Below the pieces are notes generated by a model. That model saw only the letters and a program-made list of their open reading frames with translations, made no database searches and was not told the origin of the DNA. The translations under genes were made by a program, and so were the position numbers. From Acidimicrobiia bacterium (lineage in GTDB: Bacteria; Actinomycetota; Acidimicrobiia; Acidimicrobiales; Poriferisodalaceae): a stretch of 47,745 nt of DNA. The stretch covers positions 1-47,745 of the forward strand of contig JAJDVQ010000088.1 in the NCBI GenBank assembly GCA_022826045.1, written 5' to 3'. Positions within the stretch are counted from its first letter, which is position 1. Each line of letters opens with the position of its first letter. Below, one piece after another: positions 1 through 8,028 of this stretch.

Positions 1-90
1 GAGCACCAGGTCGTCTTGATCGACGTTGGCGTTTGTGTTTGTTTCCGGCTCTTTTTCGTGGATCCGGAGACCACGGCTCGCTTCTCTCAC
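1..90 (-). CDS. Possible 5' end of a gene leaving the window (uncertain)
   Basis: On the minus strand a reading frame opens after a stop near 115 and stays open to the window edge. A GTG at 90 would start a hydrophilic peptide beginning MREASRGLRIHEKEPETN. Its Asp, Glu and Asn content and the local drop in GC look more like coding sequence than the competing 62-codon plus-strand frame, which is rich in Arg and Ser. No family can be assigned from about 30 residues. It would be divergent from the prmA-like gene at 239. Confidence 0.25.
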   Translation of the reverse strand, partial: MREASRGLRIHEKEPETNTNANVDQDDLVL

Positions 91-238
91 TTCAACCGTC
101 AAAGTCGAAACCGATCACCCCCAAGGTGGTTGGCGGAGCCCACGCTGTGCGGGTCCCGTTCGGCGGGCTGTCACTTTAGCGATGGGCTGTGACGGGCCGA
201 GCGCGGCGTCGTGACGGTCTGATGGCGAGAATGCTGGG

Positions 239-1141
239 GTGAGCGATCCGCGGCCTTGCGCTGCGCTGTGGGGTGACGAGCGCCACGGCGGTGCGTGCGT
301 CGTGCTTGCTGACGATGCACCGCTGGGGACGGGTGGCCGCGAAGCGCCGGATGGCGGGCTGTCGAGCCCGTCGCTGCCGGAGCGGCTGGCGTCGGCGGCG
401 TTGGCGGTGACGCACGAACGGCTCGGGCGGGGCCGGTGTGTGAGCCGGGTTCGAGTGACCGAGGACCGCACCGCCCGGGAAGTGGTGGCTGAGCTGCGCG
501 CCGACGGTCATGCCGTCGTGCTGGGCCCGCCCGACCGGGCACACGTAGTGGGATGGCTGAACCGCAATCGTGCGGTGCCGGTGGGCGGGAAGCTGGCTGT
601 TTGCTTGCCATGGGCAGACGCCGACGCTTCGGCCGTGGTCGAGATCGACCCCGGCGAGGCATTCGGAGCCGGTACTCATCCATCTACCCGGCTCCTGGCC
701 GAGTGGCTCGCGGAGCACATCACCGGCGGCGAGCGGGTACTCGACGTGGGATGCGGCAGCGGGGTGCTGGCGCTGGCAGCGGCCCGGCTGGGCGCAGCCG
801 AAGCGGTGGGCATCGACATCGAACCCGCAGCAGTCGCGGCGGCCGAGGCCAATGCCCGCCGCAACGGCCTCGACAACGTGACCAGCTTCGGCGCAGCCCC
901 TGTCGGCGACGCCGAACTCGGCACATTCGATGTGGTCGTCGCCAACATCACCGCCGATGTGCTGGTGCCGCTGGCTGGCGACCTCGCCGAGCGTGTCGCG
1001 CAAGGCGGCCGACTCGCCATCAGCGGTGTCTCCGCAGCCCAGACTTCGTCGGTCGCTGCTGCCTACCGCCGATTCGGCATCGAACTGGCCGATCCCGTCC
1101 GGCTCGACGACTGGGTATCGCTGTCGGGCCGAATGGCGTAG
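239..1141 (+). CDS. prmA: PrmA-type ribosomal protein L11 methyltransferase
   Basis: SAM-dependent methyltransferase of the PrmA family, which trimethylates ribosomal protein L11 in the cytoplasm. The 300-residue product has the PrmA-specific block DPGEAFGAGTHPST (about 137-150), the SAM-binding glycine loop VLDVGCGSG (167-175) followed by the acidic GIDIEP, and the NPPY-like VVANI motif near 232. Length fits the family. The start is GTG at 239. The first roughly 65 residues match the family poorly, so a later start is possible. The last codons and the following 55 bases lie in a short repeat that also ends vapC. It converges on the SDR gene. Family assignment is firm; the exact protein substrate is inferred. 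Confidence 0.88.
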   Translation: MSDPRPCAALWGDERHGGACVVLADDAPLGTGGREAPDGGLSSPSLPERLASAALAVTHERLGRGRCVSRVRVTEDRTAREVVAELRADGHAVVLGPPDRAHVVGWLNRNRAVPVGGKLAVCLPWADADASAVVEIDPGEAFGAGTHPSTRLLAEWLAEHITGGERVLDVGCGSGVLALAAARLGAAEAVGIDIEPAAVAAAEANARRNGLDNVTSFGAAPVGDAELGTFDVVVANITADVLVPLAGDLAERVAQGGRLAISGVSAAQTSSVAAAYRRFGIELADPVRLDDWVSLSGRMA

Positions 1142-1196
1142 GGCGTTTCGAGAGCTTCCCTGAGCCCGCCGCACAGACTCGCAGCAGATTCCGGCG
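1129..1196 (+). repeat. Two-copy gene-end repeat, copy A
   Basis: This 68-base stretch covers the last four codons of the prmA-like gene and the intergenic space. It aligns along its length with 3159-3232, which covers the last codons of vapC. Shared blocks include ccgaa-ggcgt-gggcgtt-cgag-gct and ccgcc-caca-a-tcg followed by gcagatt. Both copies end in an inverted repeat around agcagatt, here gcagca...tgctgc (1181-1208), which could act as a weak terminator. Confidence 0.55.
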
Positions 1197-1206
1197 CTGA
1201 TTGCTG

Positions 1207-1968
1207 CTAACTGGGGGCGGGGTAGTTGGCCCAGGCCGTGACGCCTTGGTAGCCGCCGTCGACGGTGATGGTCTGGCCGGTGAGGTAGCGGGCCTCGTCG
1301 CTGGCGAGGAAGGCGACGACGTCGGCGATCTCCTCGGGCACGCCCCAGCGGCCCAGAGCGATGTGGCGTTCGAGGCCGTCGGCGAGGCCGGGAATCTCAC
1401 GGCCTGCTGCCCACATTTCGGTGATGATGAGCCCCGGAGCTACAGCGTTGACTCGGATGCCGAACCGGCCGTAGGTGGCTGCCTGCGAGCGGGTGAGCGA
1501 ATCCAGTGCAGCCTTGGTGGCCCCGTAGGTGGGCAGTTCGCTCACGCCGACTGAGCCGGCGATCGACGACATGTGGATTACCGATCCGTGGCCGCGCTCG
1601 CCCATCTGGCGCGCCAGCCCCCGAGTGGTCTCCAGCGGCGCCAGGTAGTTCAGCTGCAGCACTGCCTGATCGCCGCCGGGTTCGCGCAGCTCGCCCCGTC
1701 CTGCGTTGTTCACCAAGATGTCGACCCCGCCGAGAGCATCAACAGCGGCGGCAGCCAGATCGGCACCAGCACCGGCTGCGGCAAGATCGCTTTGGATCAC
1801 CACCGGGTCGTGCGGCAATTCGGCCGCGATCCGGTCCAGATCGTCGGTGGTTCTCGCCGCCAGCGCCACCCGTGCGCCGTCGCGGGCCAAGGCCCGGGCG
1901 CAGTGCTCACCGATGCCCCGGCTCGCCCCCGTCACCAACGCCGTCCGTCCGCTCAACCGCTCTGCCAT
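1207..1968 (-). CDS. SDR-family NAD(P)-dependent oxidoreductase
   Basis: Classical short-chain dehydrogenase/reductase of 253 residues, probably a 3-oxoacyl or secondary-alcohol dehydrogenase acting in the cytoplasm. The cofactor loop TGASRGIG is at 13-20, NNAG at 87-90, and the catalytic Ser135, Tyr148 and Lys152 appear in HMSS...PTYGATK. The C-terminus has the usual YLTGQTITVDGG. The start is ATG at 1968, behind a purine-rich stretch (gagagatcggga). It lies 53 bases downstream of the broken PhyH gene on the same strand and may once have shared its transcript. The substrate cannot be told from sequence. Confidence 0.9.
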   Translation of the reverse strand: MAERLSGRTALVTGASRGIGEHCARALARDGARVALAARTTDDLDRIAAELPHDPVVIQSDLAAAGAGADLAAAAVDALGGVDILVNNAGRGELREPGGDQAVLQLNYLAPLETTRGLARQMGERGHGSVIHMSSIAGSVGVSELPTYGATKAALDSLTRSQAATYGRFGIRVNAVAPGLIITEMWAAGREIPGLADGLERHIALGRWGVPEEIADVVAFLASDEARYLTGQTITVDGGYQGVTAWANYPAPS

Positions 1969-2021
1969 GTCCCGATCTCTCTCATGCTCGCTGAACCAGC
2001 GATTCCGGCCAACCAGAGGCG

Positions 2022-2414
2022 CTAGATGCCGAGGTCCTTGAGGTTGTAGTCCTTGTCGGATGTGTTGGCGAACGAGCCATGGATGGCCTGGCGGCTGGTG
2101 ATGGCGACATCGCCGGGCTCGCAGATGAGCGGCACCGCATCAGGGAGCCGGTCCGAGCCTGCCGCCTCGGCCAGCTCGTCAGCACTCAGCACGCCGGTGA
2201 AGACATAGAACCCGCAGCGCGAGTAGGCCTCGGCGATCTCGGGATGCAGGTCGCCATTGTCGGTGAAGCGGATCGGCCCGCGGTTGCCGAGCTGCATCGC
2301 CCGCTCGGTGCCCGCGGCCCGGTAGGCGACCATGTCGTCTTCGACATCGCCGTATTCGACGATGGGGACTTCAGTGAGTCCCAGCGTTGCTGCGTTCGCG
2401 CTCATGACCCCCAT
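2022..2414 (-). pseudogene. Phytanoyl-CoA dioxygenase (PhyH) family remnant with internal deletion
   Basis: About 130 residues remain of an Fe(II)/2-oxoglutarate oxygenase of the PhyH family, normally 250-300. The N-terminal part reads like the family through CGFYVFTGVLSADEL. It then jumps to a downstream segment, PLICEPGDVAITSRQAIHGS, which keeps the distal iron-ligand region (HGS.ANTS). The middle with the HxD iron-binding motif is gone, and the protein stops right after NLKDLGI, short of the usual C-terminus. The frame is still open, so the deletion was in-frame or recent. Starts at 2414 or 2405 both give sensible N-termini; the frame runs open to 2486. It cannot bind the catalytic iron as written. 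A functional small derivative is unlikely but not excluded. Confidence 0.7.
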
Positions 2415-2482
2415 TGTGGTCAGTCGGCGGCCGGTTCGCTGGATTGCCCGGCGGCTGGCCGAACCGGCTGGACCACGTGCTG

Positions 2483-2509
2483 GCATAAATTATGCTCTGC
2501 CGCATATGC
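2483..2509 (+). promoter_or_regulatory. Palindromes upstream of vapB, candidate autoregulatory operator
   Basis: The 13-base perfect palindrome gcataaattatgc (2483-2495, centre A) is followed by an 8-base one, gcatatgc (2502-2509). Both lie within 40 bases of the vapB start and stand out as AT-rich in this GC-rich sequence. Ribbon-helix-helix antitoxins usually repress their own operon by binding such palindromes. Operator function is inferred from position and symmetry. Confidence 0.5.
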
Positions 2510-2521
2510 TGAGATGACAAT

Positions 2522-2770
2522 ATGCGCACCATGATCATCCTCAACGACAATCAGCACGCCCTCGCCAAGCGCAAGGCAGCCCAACAAGGCATCTCCCTGT
2601 CGGAGTACATCCGGCGGCTCGTCGACCGAGATCTCGACGAGGATGCTCCCGCGCAGAGCATTACGGCGCTATTCGGGCTATTTGACAGCGGCGGTTCGAA
2701 CATCCGCAAGAACAAGCATCAGATGATCGGCGAGGCAATTGACAAGATCTACGCCGACAAGGGCTTGTGA
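2522..2770 (+). CDS. vapB: VapB-type antitoxin, ribbon-helix-helix
   Basis: An 82-residue antitoxin of the ribbon-helix-helix class. The N-terminal MRTMIILNDNQHALAKRKAA followed by GISLSEYIRRLVDRDL has the strand-helix-helix pattern of MetJ/Arc-type DNA-binding antitoxins. The acidic/polar C-terminal half would wrap the toxin. The stop is 6 bases before the GTG of the PIN toxin gene, so the two are one operon. AT-rich palindromes directly upstream fit autoregulation. The pairing is clear; the subclass name VapB rests on the partner being a PIN protein. Confidence 0.85.
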   Translation: MRTMIILNDNQHALAKRKAAQQGISLSEYIRRLVDRDLDEDAPAQSITALFGLFDSGGSNIRKNKHQMIGEAIDKIYADKGL

Positions 2771-2776
2771 GCCCAC

Positions 2777-3193
2777 GTGGCGACGTTCGTCGACACCAGC
2801 ATCTGGTACGCGGCTGCGGACGAGAGCGATACGGATCAGGACTTGGCTCAGTCGATCTTGGCTCAGCATGTGGATTCGCTCGTCACCAGTGATCACGTTC
2901 TGGTCGAACTGTGGAACCTTGTGAGGATCAGATCTCATCATTCGGCAGCGCACCAAGCCGTCAGCGCGATTCACGCATCACGCACTCGAGTTGAGTGCAC
3001 AACCGACGCCGATCTCCAAGCCGCCGAGGCGATCAGGCAGCAGTTCGGCGACCAGGCATTCTCGTTGACTGATCGGACGAGCTGGGCACTCATGGAGCGA
3101 CTCGGCATCGCCGAGGCACTCTCGCTCGACGATCACTACCGGATCTACCGGTACGGCCCCGAACGGCGTCGGGCGTTCCGAGTGCTGCCATAA
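2777..3193 (+). CDS. vapC: VapC-type PIN-domain toxin ribonuclease
   Basis: PIN-domain endoribonuclease of 138 residues, the toxin partner of the upstream ribbon-helix-helix protein. The acidic metal-binding residues are in place: Asp6 in FVDTSIW, Glu44 in LVELWNL, Asp99 in FSLTDRTSW and Asp118/119 in LSLDDHY. It is therefore probably catalytically intact. VapC toxins cleave specific tRNA or rRNA sites when the antitoxin is lost. It starts at GTG 2777. The last dozen residues (PERRRAFRVLP) are encoded by a dispersed repeat also found at the end of prmA, so the tail may have been added or replaced by that element. Confidence 0.9.
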   Translation: MATFVDTSIWYAAADESDTDQDLAQSILAQHVDSLVTSDHVLVELWNLVRIRSHHSAAHQAVSAIHASRTRVECTTDADLQAAEAIRQQFGDQAFSLTDRTSWALMERLGIAEALSLDDHYRIYRYGPERRRAFRVLP

Positions 3194-3232
3194 GGCCGCC
3201 ACACGGAGTCGAAGCAGATTCTGCTTTCGGCG
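3159..3232 (+). repeat. Two-copy gene-end repeat, copy B
   Basis: Counterpart of 1129-1196. It supplies the last codons of vapC and the bases after its stop. It ends in a short inverted repeat, aagcag att ctgctt (3212-3227), that could serve as a weak terminator. Differences from copy A are scattered substitutions and a few short indels, as expected of an old dispersed repeat. Confidence 0.55.
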
Positions 3233-3329
3233 GATCGCTCGATGGTGAGGGCCATTGCAGCGGCCTCGACCGTGCAGTCGCCCGCAAACTTGGTCGGACC
3301 GTCCGCACGGAGTGCGTAGCGTCGTGCAC

Positions 3330-4376
3330 ATGGCAGACGGACGAGGCGGTGGGACGCTGCGGATCACGGGTGCCCACGTCCACTTCGACACCACGAGGGC
3401 GCTCGACGGGGTGGACCTTGCGGTCGGCGACGGCGAGATGGTGGTGCTGCTGGGGCCGTCGGGTTGCGGCAAGACCACGCTGCTGCGCGCTGCCGCGGGA
3501 CTGCAGCCGCTGGATGCGGGCCGGATCGAGCTCGACGGCAAGAACCTGACCGGCCAGCGCCCTGACCAACGCGGCATCGGACTGATGTTCCAGGACGAGG
3601 TGCTGTTTCCCCACTTCGACGTCGAGGGCAACGTCGCGTTCGGACTGCGCATGGCGAAGGTTCCGCTCGTAGAGCGCCGTCGACGGGTCGCCGAAGTGCT
3701 GGCATTGGTAGGACTGTCGGGATTCGAGGGCCGCGACGTGGCCACGCTGTCGGGCGGCGAGGCGCAGCGAGTATCGCTTGCCCGGGCCCTTGCTCCCGAG
3801 CCAAGAGTGCTGCTGCTCGACGAGCCGTTCGGCTCGCTCGACCGACTGCTGCGTGAGCGGCTGATCGACGAGCTGCGCCCTGTGCTCGACCAGGTCGGCG
3901 TTACCGCCATTCATGTCACCCACGACCACCACGAGGCGTTCGCCCTGGCGGACCGCATAGCGGTGATGGCCTCGGGTCGGCTACTGCGGATCGGCACGCC
4001 CGAAGAAGTGTGGACCGATCCCCGCACCGCCCAGGTCGCCCGATTCTTGGGGCACACCAACGTGTTCGAAGCCGAAGTGCCGCCGGCACTGGCCCTCGCG
4101 GCCGGGCGCCAGGACAGCTTCGTGCTGCGAGCCGACCGCATCGAAGTGGCGGTTGCTGACGGCGGCGGCACAGATGGCACAGGCGACGGCACGGCACAGC
4201 TGCCGGCCATGGTGGTCCGGCGCCGATTCCGCGGCGACCGCTACGAGCTGCGGCTGGAAGCAGACATCGGCGGGGTGACGACCACCCTCGACGCCATCAC
4301 GCCCCACGGCCCCGCAGTAGGCGCCAGCGTAAGTCTGCACATCGGACACAGCGCGGTCATCGCTCTGGACGACTAG
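3330..4376 (+). CDS. ABC transporter ATP-binding protein (PotA/FbpC/ThiQ-like importer ATPase)
   Basis: Nucleotide-binding subunit of an ABC importer of the CysA/PotA/FbpC class, 348 residues. Walker A GPSGCGKT is at 42-49, the Q-loop FQDEVLFPH near 87-95, the signature LSGGEAQRVSLARAL near 140, Walker B VLLLDEPFGSLD at 160-171, and the switch histidine in HVTHDHHEA. A C-terminal 110-residue extension resembles the TOBE regulatory domain. ATG 3330 follows a non-coding stretch; an in-frame GTG at 3324 is the alternative. No permease or binding-protein gene is adjacent, so the transported substrate is unknown and the subunit must work with components encoded elsewhere. Its 3' end overlaps the convergent rarA by 20 bases. 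Confidence 0.88.
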   Translation: MADGRGGGTLRITGAHVHFDTTRALDGVDLAVGDGEMVVLLGPSGCGKTTLLRAAAGLQPLDAGRIELDGKNLTGQRPDQRGIGLMFQDEVLFPHFDVEGNVAFGLRMAKVPLVERRRRVAEVLALVGLSGFEGRDVATLSGGEAQRVSLARALAPEPRVLLLDEPFGSLDRLLRERLIDELRPVLDQVGVTAIHVTHDHHEAFALADRIAVMASGRLLRIGTPEEVWTDPRTAQVARFLGHTNVFEAEVPPALALAAGRQDSFVLRADRIEVAVADGGGTDGTGDGTAQLPAMVVRRRFRGDRYELRLEADIGGVTTTLDAITPHGPAVGASVSLHIGHSAVIALDD

Positions 4377-5739
4377 ACCCCTCGTCCGGCTCGGCGGGCG
4401 CTGCGGGGCGCAGGTCGCGTTCGCGGCCGTGCTCCGACGGTTCCCAGTAGACGTTGCCGGCCACCTCGTCGGGCCGGTGCTGCTGGGAAACCCAGCCGCT
4501 CGGGTCGTCATGCGGGTACACGTAGCCCTCGCCGTGACCCAGCGATGCGGCGCCCTGGTAGTGGGCGTCTCGCAGGTGGATCGGTACCTCGCCGGCGCCG
4601 GCGGAGCGGGCATCGGATTTGGCGCGGCTGAGCGCGACCGTGACCCGGTTCGATTTGGGGGCGGTGGCGAGGCGTACCACAGCGTGGGCCAGGTTGAGCT
4701 GGGCCTCCGGCAGCCCTACGTACTCGACCGCCCGGGCGGCAGCTTCGGCCACCAGCAGGGCCGAACTGTCGGCCATGCCGATGTCCTCTGAGGCCAAGAT
4801 GACCATGCGGCGAGCGATGAAGCGAGGGTCCTCGCCGGCGTCGAGCATGCGGGCCAGCCAGTACAGCCCGGCGTCGGCGTCGGAGCCGCGCAGCGACTTG
4901 ATGAACGCGCTGATCGTGTCGTAGTGGCCGTCGGCGCCATAGCGGACCGCCTTGGCATCCACGGCATGCTCGGCATCGGCCAGCGTGACGTGAGTGCCTG
5001 CAGTCGATGTGTCGGGGGCAGCGTGGGCTGCTCCGCTGATCTCGACGGCTTCGAGGGCCTCTGCCTCCTGGCGGCGCATGGCGAGCGCCACCGCCACCTC
5101 GGTGCTGGTGAGAGCGTGGCGCCCGTCGCCGCCGCTGCGGGCAGCGATGTGGTCGATGGCGTCAGCGTCGGCCTGGGCGCCCTCGGCTTCCAACGCCCGA
5201 TCGATGAGAGTGCGCAGCGCAGCGTCGTCGAGCGGCACCAGCCGGAACAGCGTCGAGCGCGACAGCAGCGGCGGGTTCACCTCGAAGTGCGGGTTCTCGG
5301 TGGTGGCGCCGATCAGCACGATCAGGCCGTCCTCGACAGCGGGCAGCAGCGCGTCCTGCTGCGCCTTGTTGAAGCGGTGCACCTCGTCGAGAAACAGGAT
5401 CGTGCCCCGGCCATGCTCGCCGAGCCGCAGCCGGGCGTCGGCAATGACCTCGCGCACATCCTTGACGGCGGCGCTCACCGCCGACAGCTCGCAGAACTCC
5501 TTGGCGGTCAGCGCAGCGACGACACGTGCCAGCGTCGTCTTGCCGGTGCCGGGAGGCCCCCACAGGATCACCGACGACAGCCGGTCGGCCTCGATCAGCT
5601 CCCGCAGCGGCCGACCAGAAGCGAGCAGATGGTCTTGGCCGACGATCTCGTCGAGCGTCCGGGGCCGCAGCCGTGCTGCCAGCGGCGCCTGGCGGGCCAA
5701 GCGCTCCGCGCCCGCAGCCTCGAACAGCCCCTCGCTCAC
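4357..5739 (-). CDS. rarA: Replication-associated recombination protein RarA (MgsA) AAA+ ATPase
   Basis: Clamp-loader-like AAA+ ATPase acting at stalled replication forks. The 460-residue product has the family opening PLAARLRPRTLDEIVGQDHLL, Walker A GPPGTGKT (61-68), Walker B LFLDEVHRFNKAQQDALLP, sensor 1 IGATTENPHFEVN, and arginine finger region LLSRS. The MgsA C-terminal tetramerisation domain follows (HYDTISAFIKSLRGSD, YWLARMLDAGEDP, RRMVILASEDIG), ending with HLRDAHYQGA and the YVYPHD motif. It sits 34 bases downstream of the VOC gene. Its 3' end overlaps the ABC ATPase gene by 20 bases tail to tail. Identification is firm. Confidence 0.95.
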   Translation of the reverse strand: MSEGLFEAAGAERLARQAPLAARLRPRTLDEIVGQDHLLASGRPLRELIEADRLSSVILWGPPGTGKTTLARVVAALTAKEFCELSAVSAAVKDVREVIADARLRLGEHGRGTILFLDEVHRFNKAQQDALLPAVEDGLIVLIGATTENPHFEVNPPLLSRSTLFRLVPLDDAALRTLIDRALEAEGAQADADAIDHIAARSGGDGRHALTSTEVAVALAMRRQEAEALEAVEISGAAHAAPDTSTAGTHVTLADAEHAVDAKAVRYGADGHYDTISAFIKSLRGSDADAGLYWLARMLDAGEDPRFIARRMVILASEDIGMADSSALLVAEAAARAVEYVGLPEAQLNLAHAVVRLATAPKSNRVTVALSRAKSDARSAGAGEVPIHLRDAHYQGAASLGHGEGYVYPHDDPSGWVSQQHRPDEVAGNVYWEPSEHGRERDLRPAAPAEPDEGSSRPER

Positions 5740-5773
5740 GCCTCGACGGTACGCGCTCGTCGTGTCGGCGGGA

Positions 5774-6163
5774 TCACAGCTCGGGGTGATCCACCTCGTA
5801 GGCGCGGATGCGCTTGGCGAAGCTCAGGTCGTGTCCCGCGGGGTCGAAGATGGGGAACATGCGCTCGCCCCAGGGAGCGTCCCGCGGTTCCGCCTGTGGC
5901 TTCAGGCCTGCGTCGAGCGCCTGCTGGTACAGCGCGTCCACATCGTCCACATGGAAGATCACCCGGCCCCAGCCGGTCTCGGCCCCCGCAGGGTTGTCCA
6001 CGGCGATCAGGTTGACGAAGCAGTCGGCGCTGCGCAGCGTGCTGAACGGCGCATCGTCCCCGCCGTAGGTGAGCCGGAATCCCAGTGCCTCGTAGAACCG
6101 CACCGATGCGGACATGTCGGCGGTCCGCAGCGTGATCGCATTGATCGACTCGACGCCAGCCAC
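5774..6163 (-). CDS. VOC-family (glyoxalase/bleomycin-resistance fold) protein
   Basis: Single-domain vicinal-oxygen-chelate protein of 129 residues, counted from GTG 6163. It shows the two beta-alpha-beta-beta-beta halves: INAITLRTADMSASVRFYEALGF in the first, VIFHVDDVDALYQQALDAG and FPIFDPAGHDLSFAKR in the second. Such proteins are often metal-dependent lyases, isomerases or resistance proteins; the substrate is not readable. The frame is open further upstream to 6283, but those residues are Arg/Pro-rich and would overlap the divergent fumarase start, so the shorter start is preferred. It probably shares a transcript with rarA. Confidence 0.82.
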   Translation of the reverse strand: MAGVESINAITLRTADMSASVRFYEALGFRLTYGGDDAPFSTLRSADCFVNLIAVDNPAGAETGWGRVIFHVDDVDALYQQALDAGLKPQAEPRDAPWGERMFPIFDPAGHDLSFAKRIRAYEVDHPEL

Positions 6164-6282
6164 GACGCCATTCTCGCCGCGGGATCCGGTGACGCGCCGA
6201 CACCGCCCAAGAGCGCCGCAGTCCGGCCGTGTGCGACGGCCCGGTCGGCTCGCCGACGGGCAAGCGTCCGTAGCATGAAGCA

Positions 6283-7932
6283 ATGAGCACCTACACCCAC
6301 GTGGAGTTGCTTCCCACCGGACCCGCCGATGTGACCTACCGGCACCTCACGTCCGACTATGTCTCGACCGTCAACGCCGCAGGGCGGCGGTTCCTGCAGG
6401 TCGAGCCCGAAGCGCTGCGGCTGCTCACGGCCGAAGCCATGCGAGACATCTCGCACATGTTCCGCACCGGTCACCTGGCCTCGATCGCTGCGATCCTGGA
6501 CGATCCCGAAGCTTCGGCCAACGACCGGTTCGTCGCCCTCGAATTGCTCAAGAACGCCAACATCGCCGCCGGGGGAGTGCTGCCGAGCTGCCAGGACACC
6601 GGCACGGCGATCATCTGGGGCCACAAGGGCGAGCGGGTGCTCACCGGCACCGAAGACGAGCCCGACTTCGACGACGCCGCAGCCATCTCCCAGGGAGTAG
6701 CTGACACGTTTCTCACGTCGAACCTGCGCTACTCGCAGATGGCCCCGCTCGACATGTTCACCGAGCGCAACACCGGCAACAACCTGCCCGCCCAGATCGA
6801 GATCTACGCCTCGCCGGGCGACGAGTACGAGCTGGTCTTCATGGCCAAAGGAGGCGGCTCGGCCAACAAGAGCTTCCTGTTCCAGGAGACCAAGGCCCTG
6901 CTCAACCCCGACAGCCTTACCCGGTTCCTCGACGAGAAGCTGCGCACGCTGGGCACGTCCGCCTGCCCGCCGTATCACTTGGCGGTGGTGATCGGCGGCA
7001 CCTCGGCCGAGTTCGCGGTGAAGGTGGCCAAGTACGCGTCGGCCAAGTATCTCGACACGCTGCCCACCGCCGGCAGCGAGGCCGGCCACGGCTTCCGCGA
7101 CCTCGAATGGGAAGGCCGCACCCTCGAGCTCACCCGCGAGTTCGGCATCGGCGCGCAGTTCGGCGGCAAGTACTTCTGCCACGACGTGCGGGTGGTGCGC
7201 CTGCCCCGTCACGGGGCGAGCTGCCCCGTTGGCATCGCTGTCTCGTGCTCGGCCGACCGCCAGGCACTCGGACGCATCACCGCCGACGGCGTCTTTCTCG
7301 AACAGCTCGAGACCGACCCCGCCCGGTTCCTTCCCGAGACGGAGGAACGGGAGCTGTCATCCGGGGTGGTGCCGATCGATCTGGACCAGCCGATGGACGC
7401 CATCCGCAACCAGCTCACCCAGCACCCCGTCAAGACCCGCTTGTCGCTCACCGGCACGCTGGTGGTGGCCCGCGACATCGCTCACGCCAAGCTCAAAGAA
7501 CGCCTCGACGCCGGCGACGGGCTGCCCGACTACCTGCGTGAGCGGCCCGTGTATTACGCCGGCCCCGCCAAGACTCCCGAGGGCTACGCCTCTGGCTCGT
7601 TCGGCCCCACGACTGCGGGGCGCATGGATTCCTACGTGGAGCAGTTCCAGGCCGCCGGCGGCAGCCTCGTCATGCTGGCCAAGGGCAACCGGTCACGCCA
7701 GGTCATCGAGGCGTGCGCTCGCTACGGCGGCTTCTACCTGGGCTCCATCGGCGGACCTGCGGCGCGGCTGGCCAAGGACTCGATCCGCAAGGTCGAGGTG
7801 CTCGAATACCCCGAGCTGGGCATGGAGGCGGTCTGGCAGATCGAGGTGGAGGACTTCCCGGCCTTCATCGTGGTGGACGACAAGGGCAACGACTTCTTCA
7901 GCGAAGTCTCAACGCCAGTCGCGATCCGCTGA
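6283..7932 (+). CDS. fumA: Class I (iron-sulfur) fumarate hydratase
   Basis: Oxygen-sensitive 4Fe-4S fumarase that hydrates fumarate to L-malate in the TCA cycle. The 549-residue chain contains the N-terminal alpha-type domain (residues about 50-330) and the C-terminal beta-type domain (about 370-549) fused as in FumA/FumB. The three cluster cysteines are seen as Cys103 in PSCQDTG, Cys228 in SACPPYH and Cys314 in RHGASCPVG. The family block [18 protein letters not shown] precedes the last. The C-terminal domain has [12 protein letters not shown] and GPTTAGRMD, as expected. Citrate synthase and aconitase occur later in the window but are not in one operon with it. Confidence 0.95.
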   Translation: MSTYTHVELLPTGPADVTYRHLTSDYVSTVNAAGRRFLQVEPEALRLLTAEAMRDISHMFRTGHLASIAAILDDPEASANDRFVALELLKNANIAAGGVLPSCQDTGTAIIWGHKGERVLTGTEDEPDFDDAAAISQGVADTFLTSNLRYSQMAPLDMFTERNTGNNLPAQIEIYASPGDEYELVFMAKGGGSANKSFLFQETKALLNPDSLTRFLDEKLRTLGTSACPPYHLAVVIGGTSAEFAVKVAKYASAKYLDTLPTAGSEAGHGFRDLEWEGRTLELTREFGIGAQFGGKYFCHDVRVVRLPRHGASCPVGIAVSCSADRQALGRITADGVFLEQLETDPARFLPETEERELSSGVVPIDLDQPMDAIRNQLTQHPVKTRLSLTGTLVVARDIAHAKLKERLDAGDGLPDYLRERPVYYAGPAKTPEGYASGSFGPTTAGRMDSYVEQFQAAGGSLVMLAKGNRSRQVIEACARYGGFYLGSIGGPAARLAKDSIRKVEVLEYPELGMEAVWQIEVEDFPAFIVVDDKGNDFFSEVSTPVAIR

Positions 7933-7937
7933 TTCTT

Positions 7938-8006
7938 GCGAGCGAAGCGGCTTCGCCCCCGCTCGCGACTGATCTTTGCGAGCGAAAGGGCTTCGCCCTC
8001 GCTCGC
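7938..8006. repeat. Tandem pair of GC-rich hairpins behind fumarase
   Basis: Two near-identical inverted repeats with a 40-base period start six bases after the fumarase stop. They are gcgagcg...cgctcgc at 7938-7966 and again at 7978-8006. Each has a 7-base outer stem GCGAGCG/CGCTCGC and an internal GAAG/CTTC pairing, with spacer ctgatcttt-like sequence between. They lie between the convergent ends of fumA and the PGPGW gene and may terminate both. The words gcgagcgaag resemble the core of the dispersed repeat family elsewhere in the window. Confidence 0.7.
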
Positions 8007-8028
8007 GACAACACAAGGGGCCTTGCCC

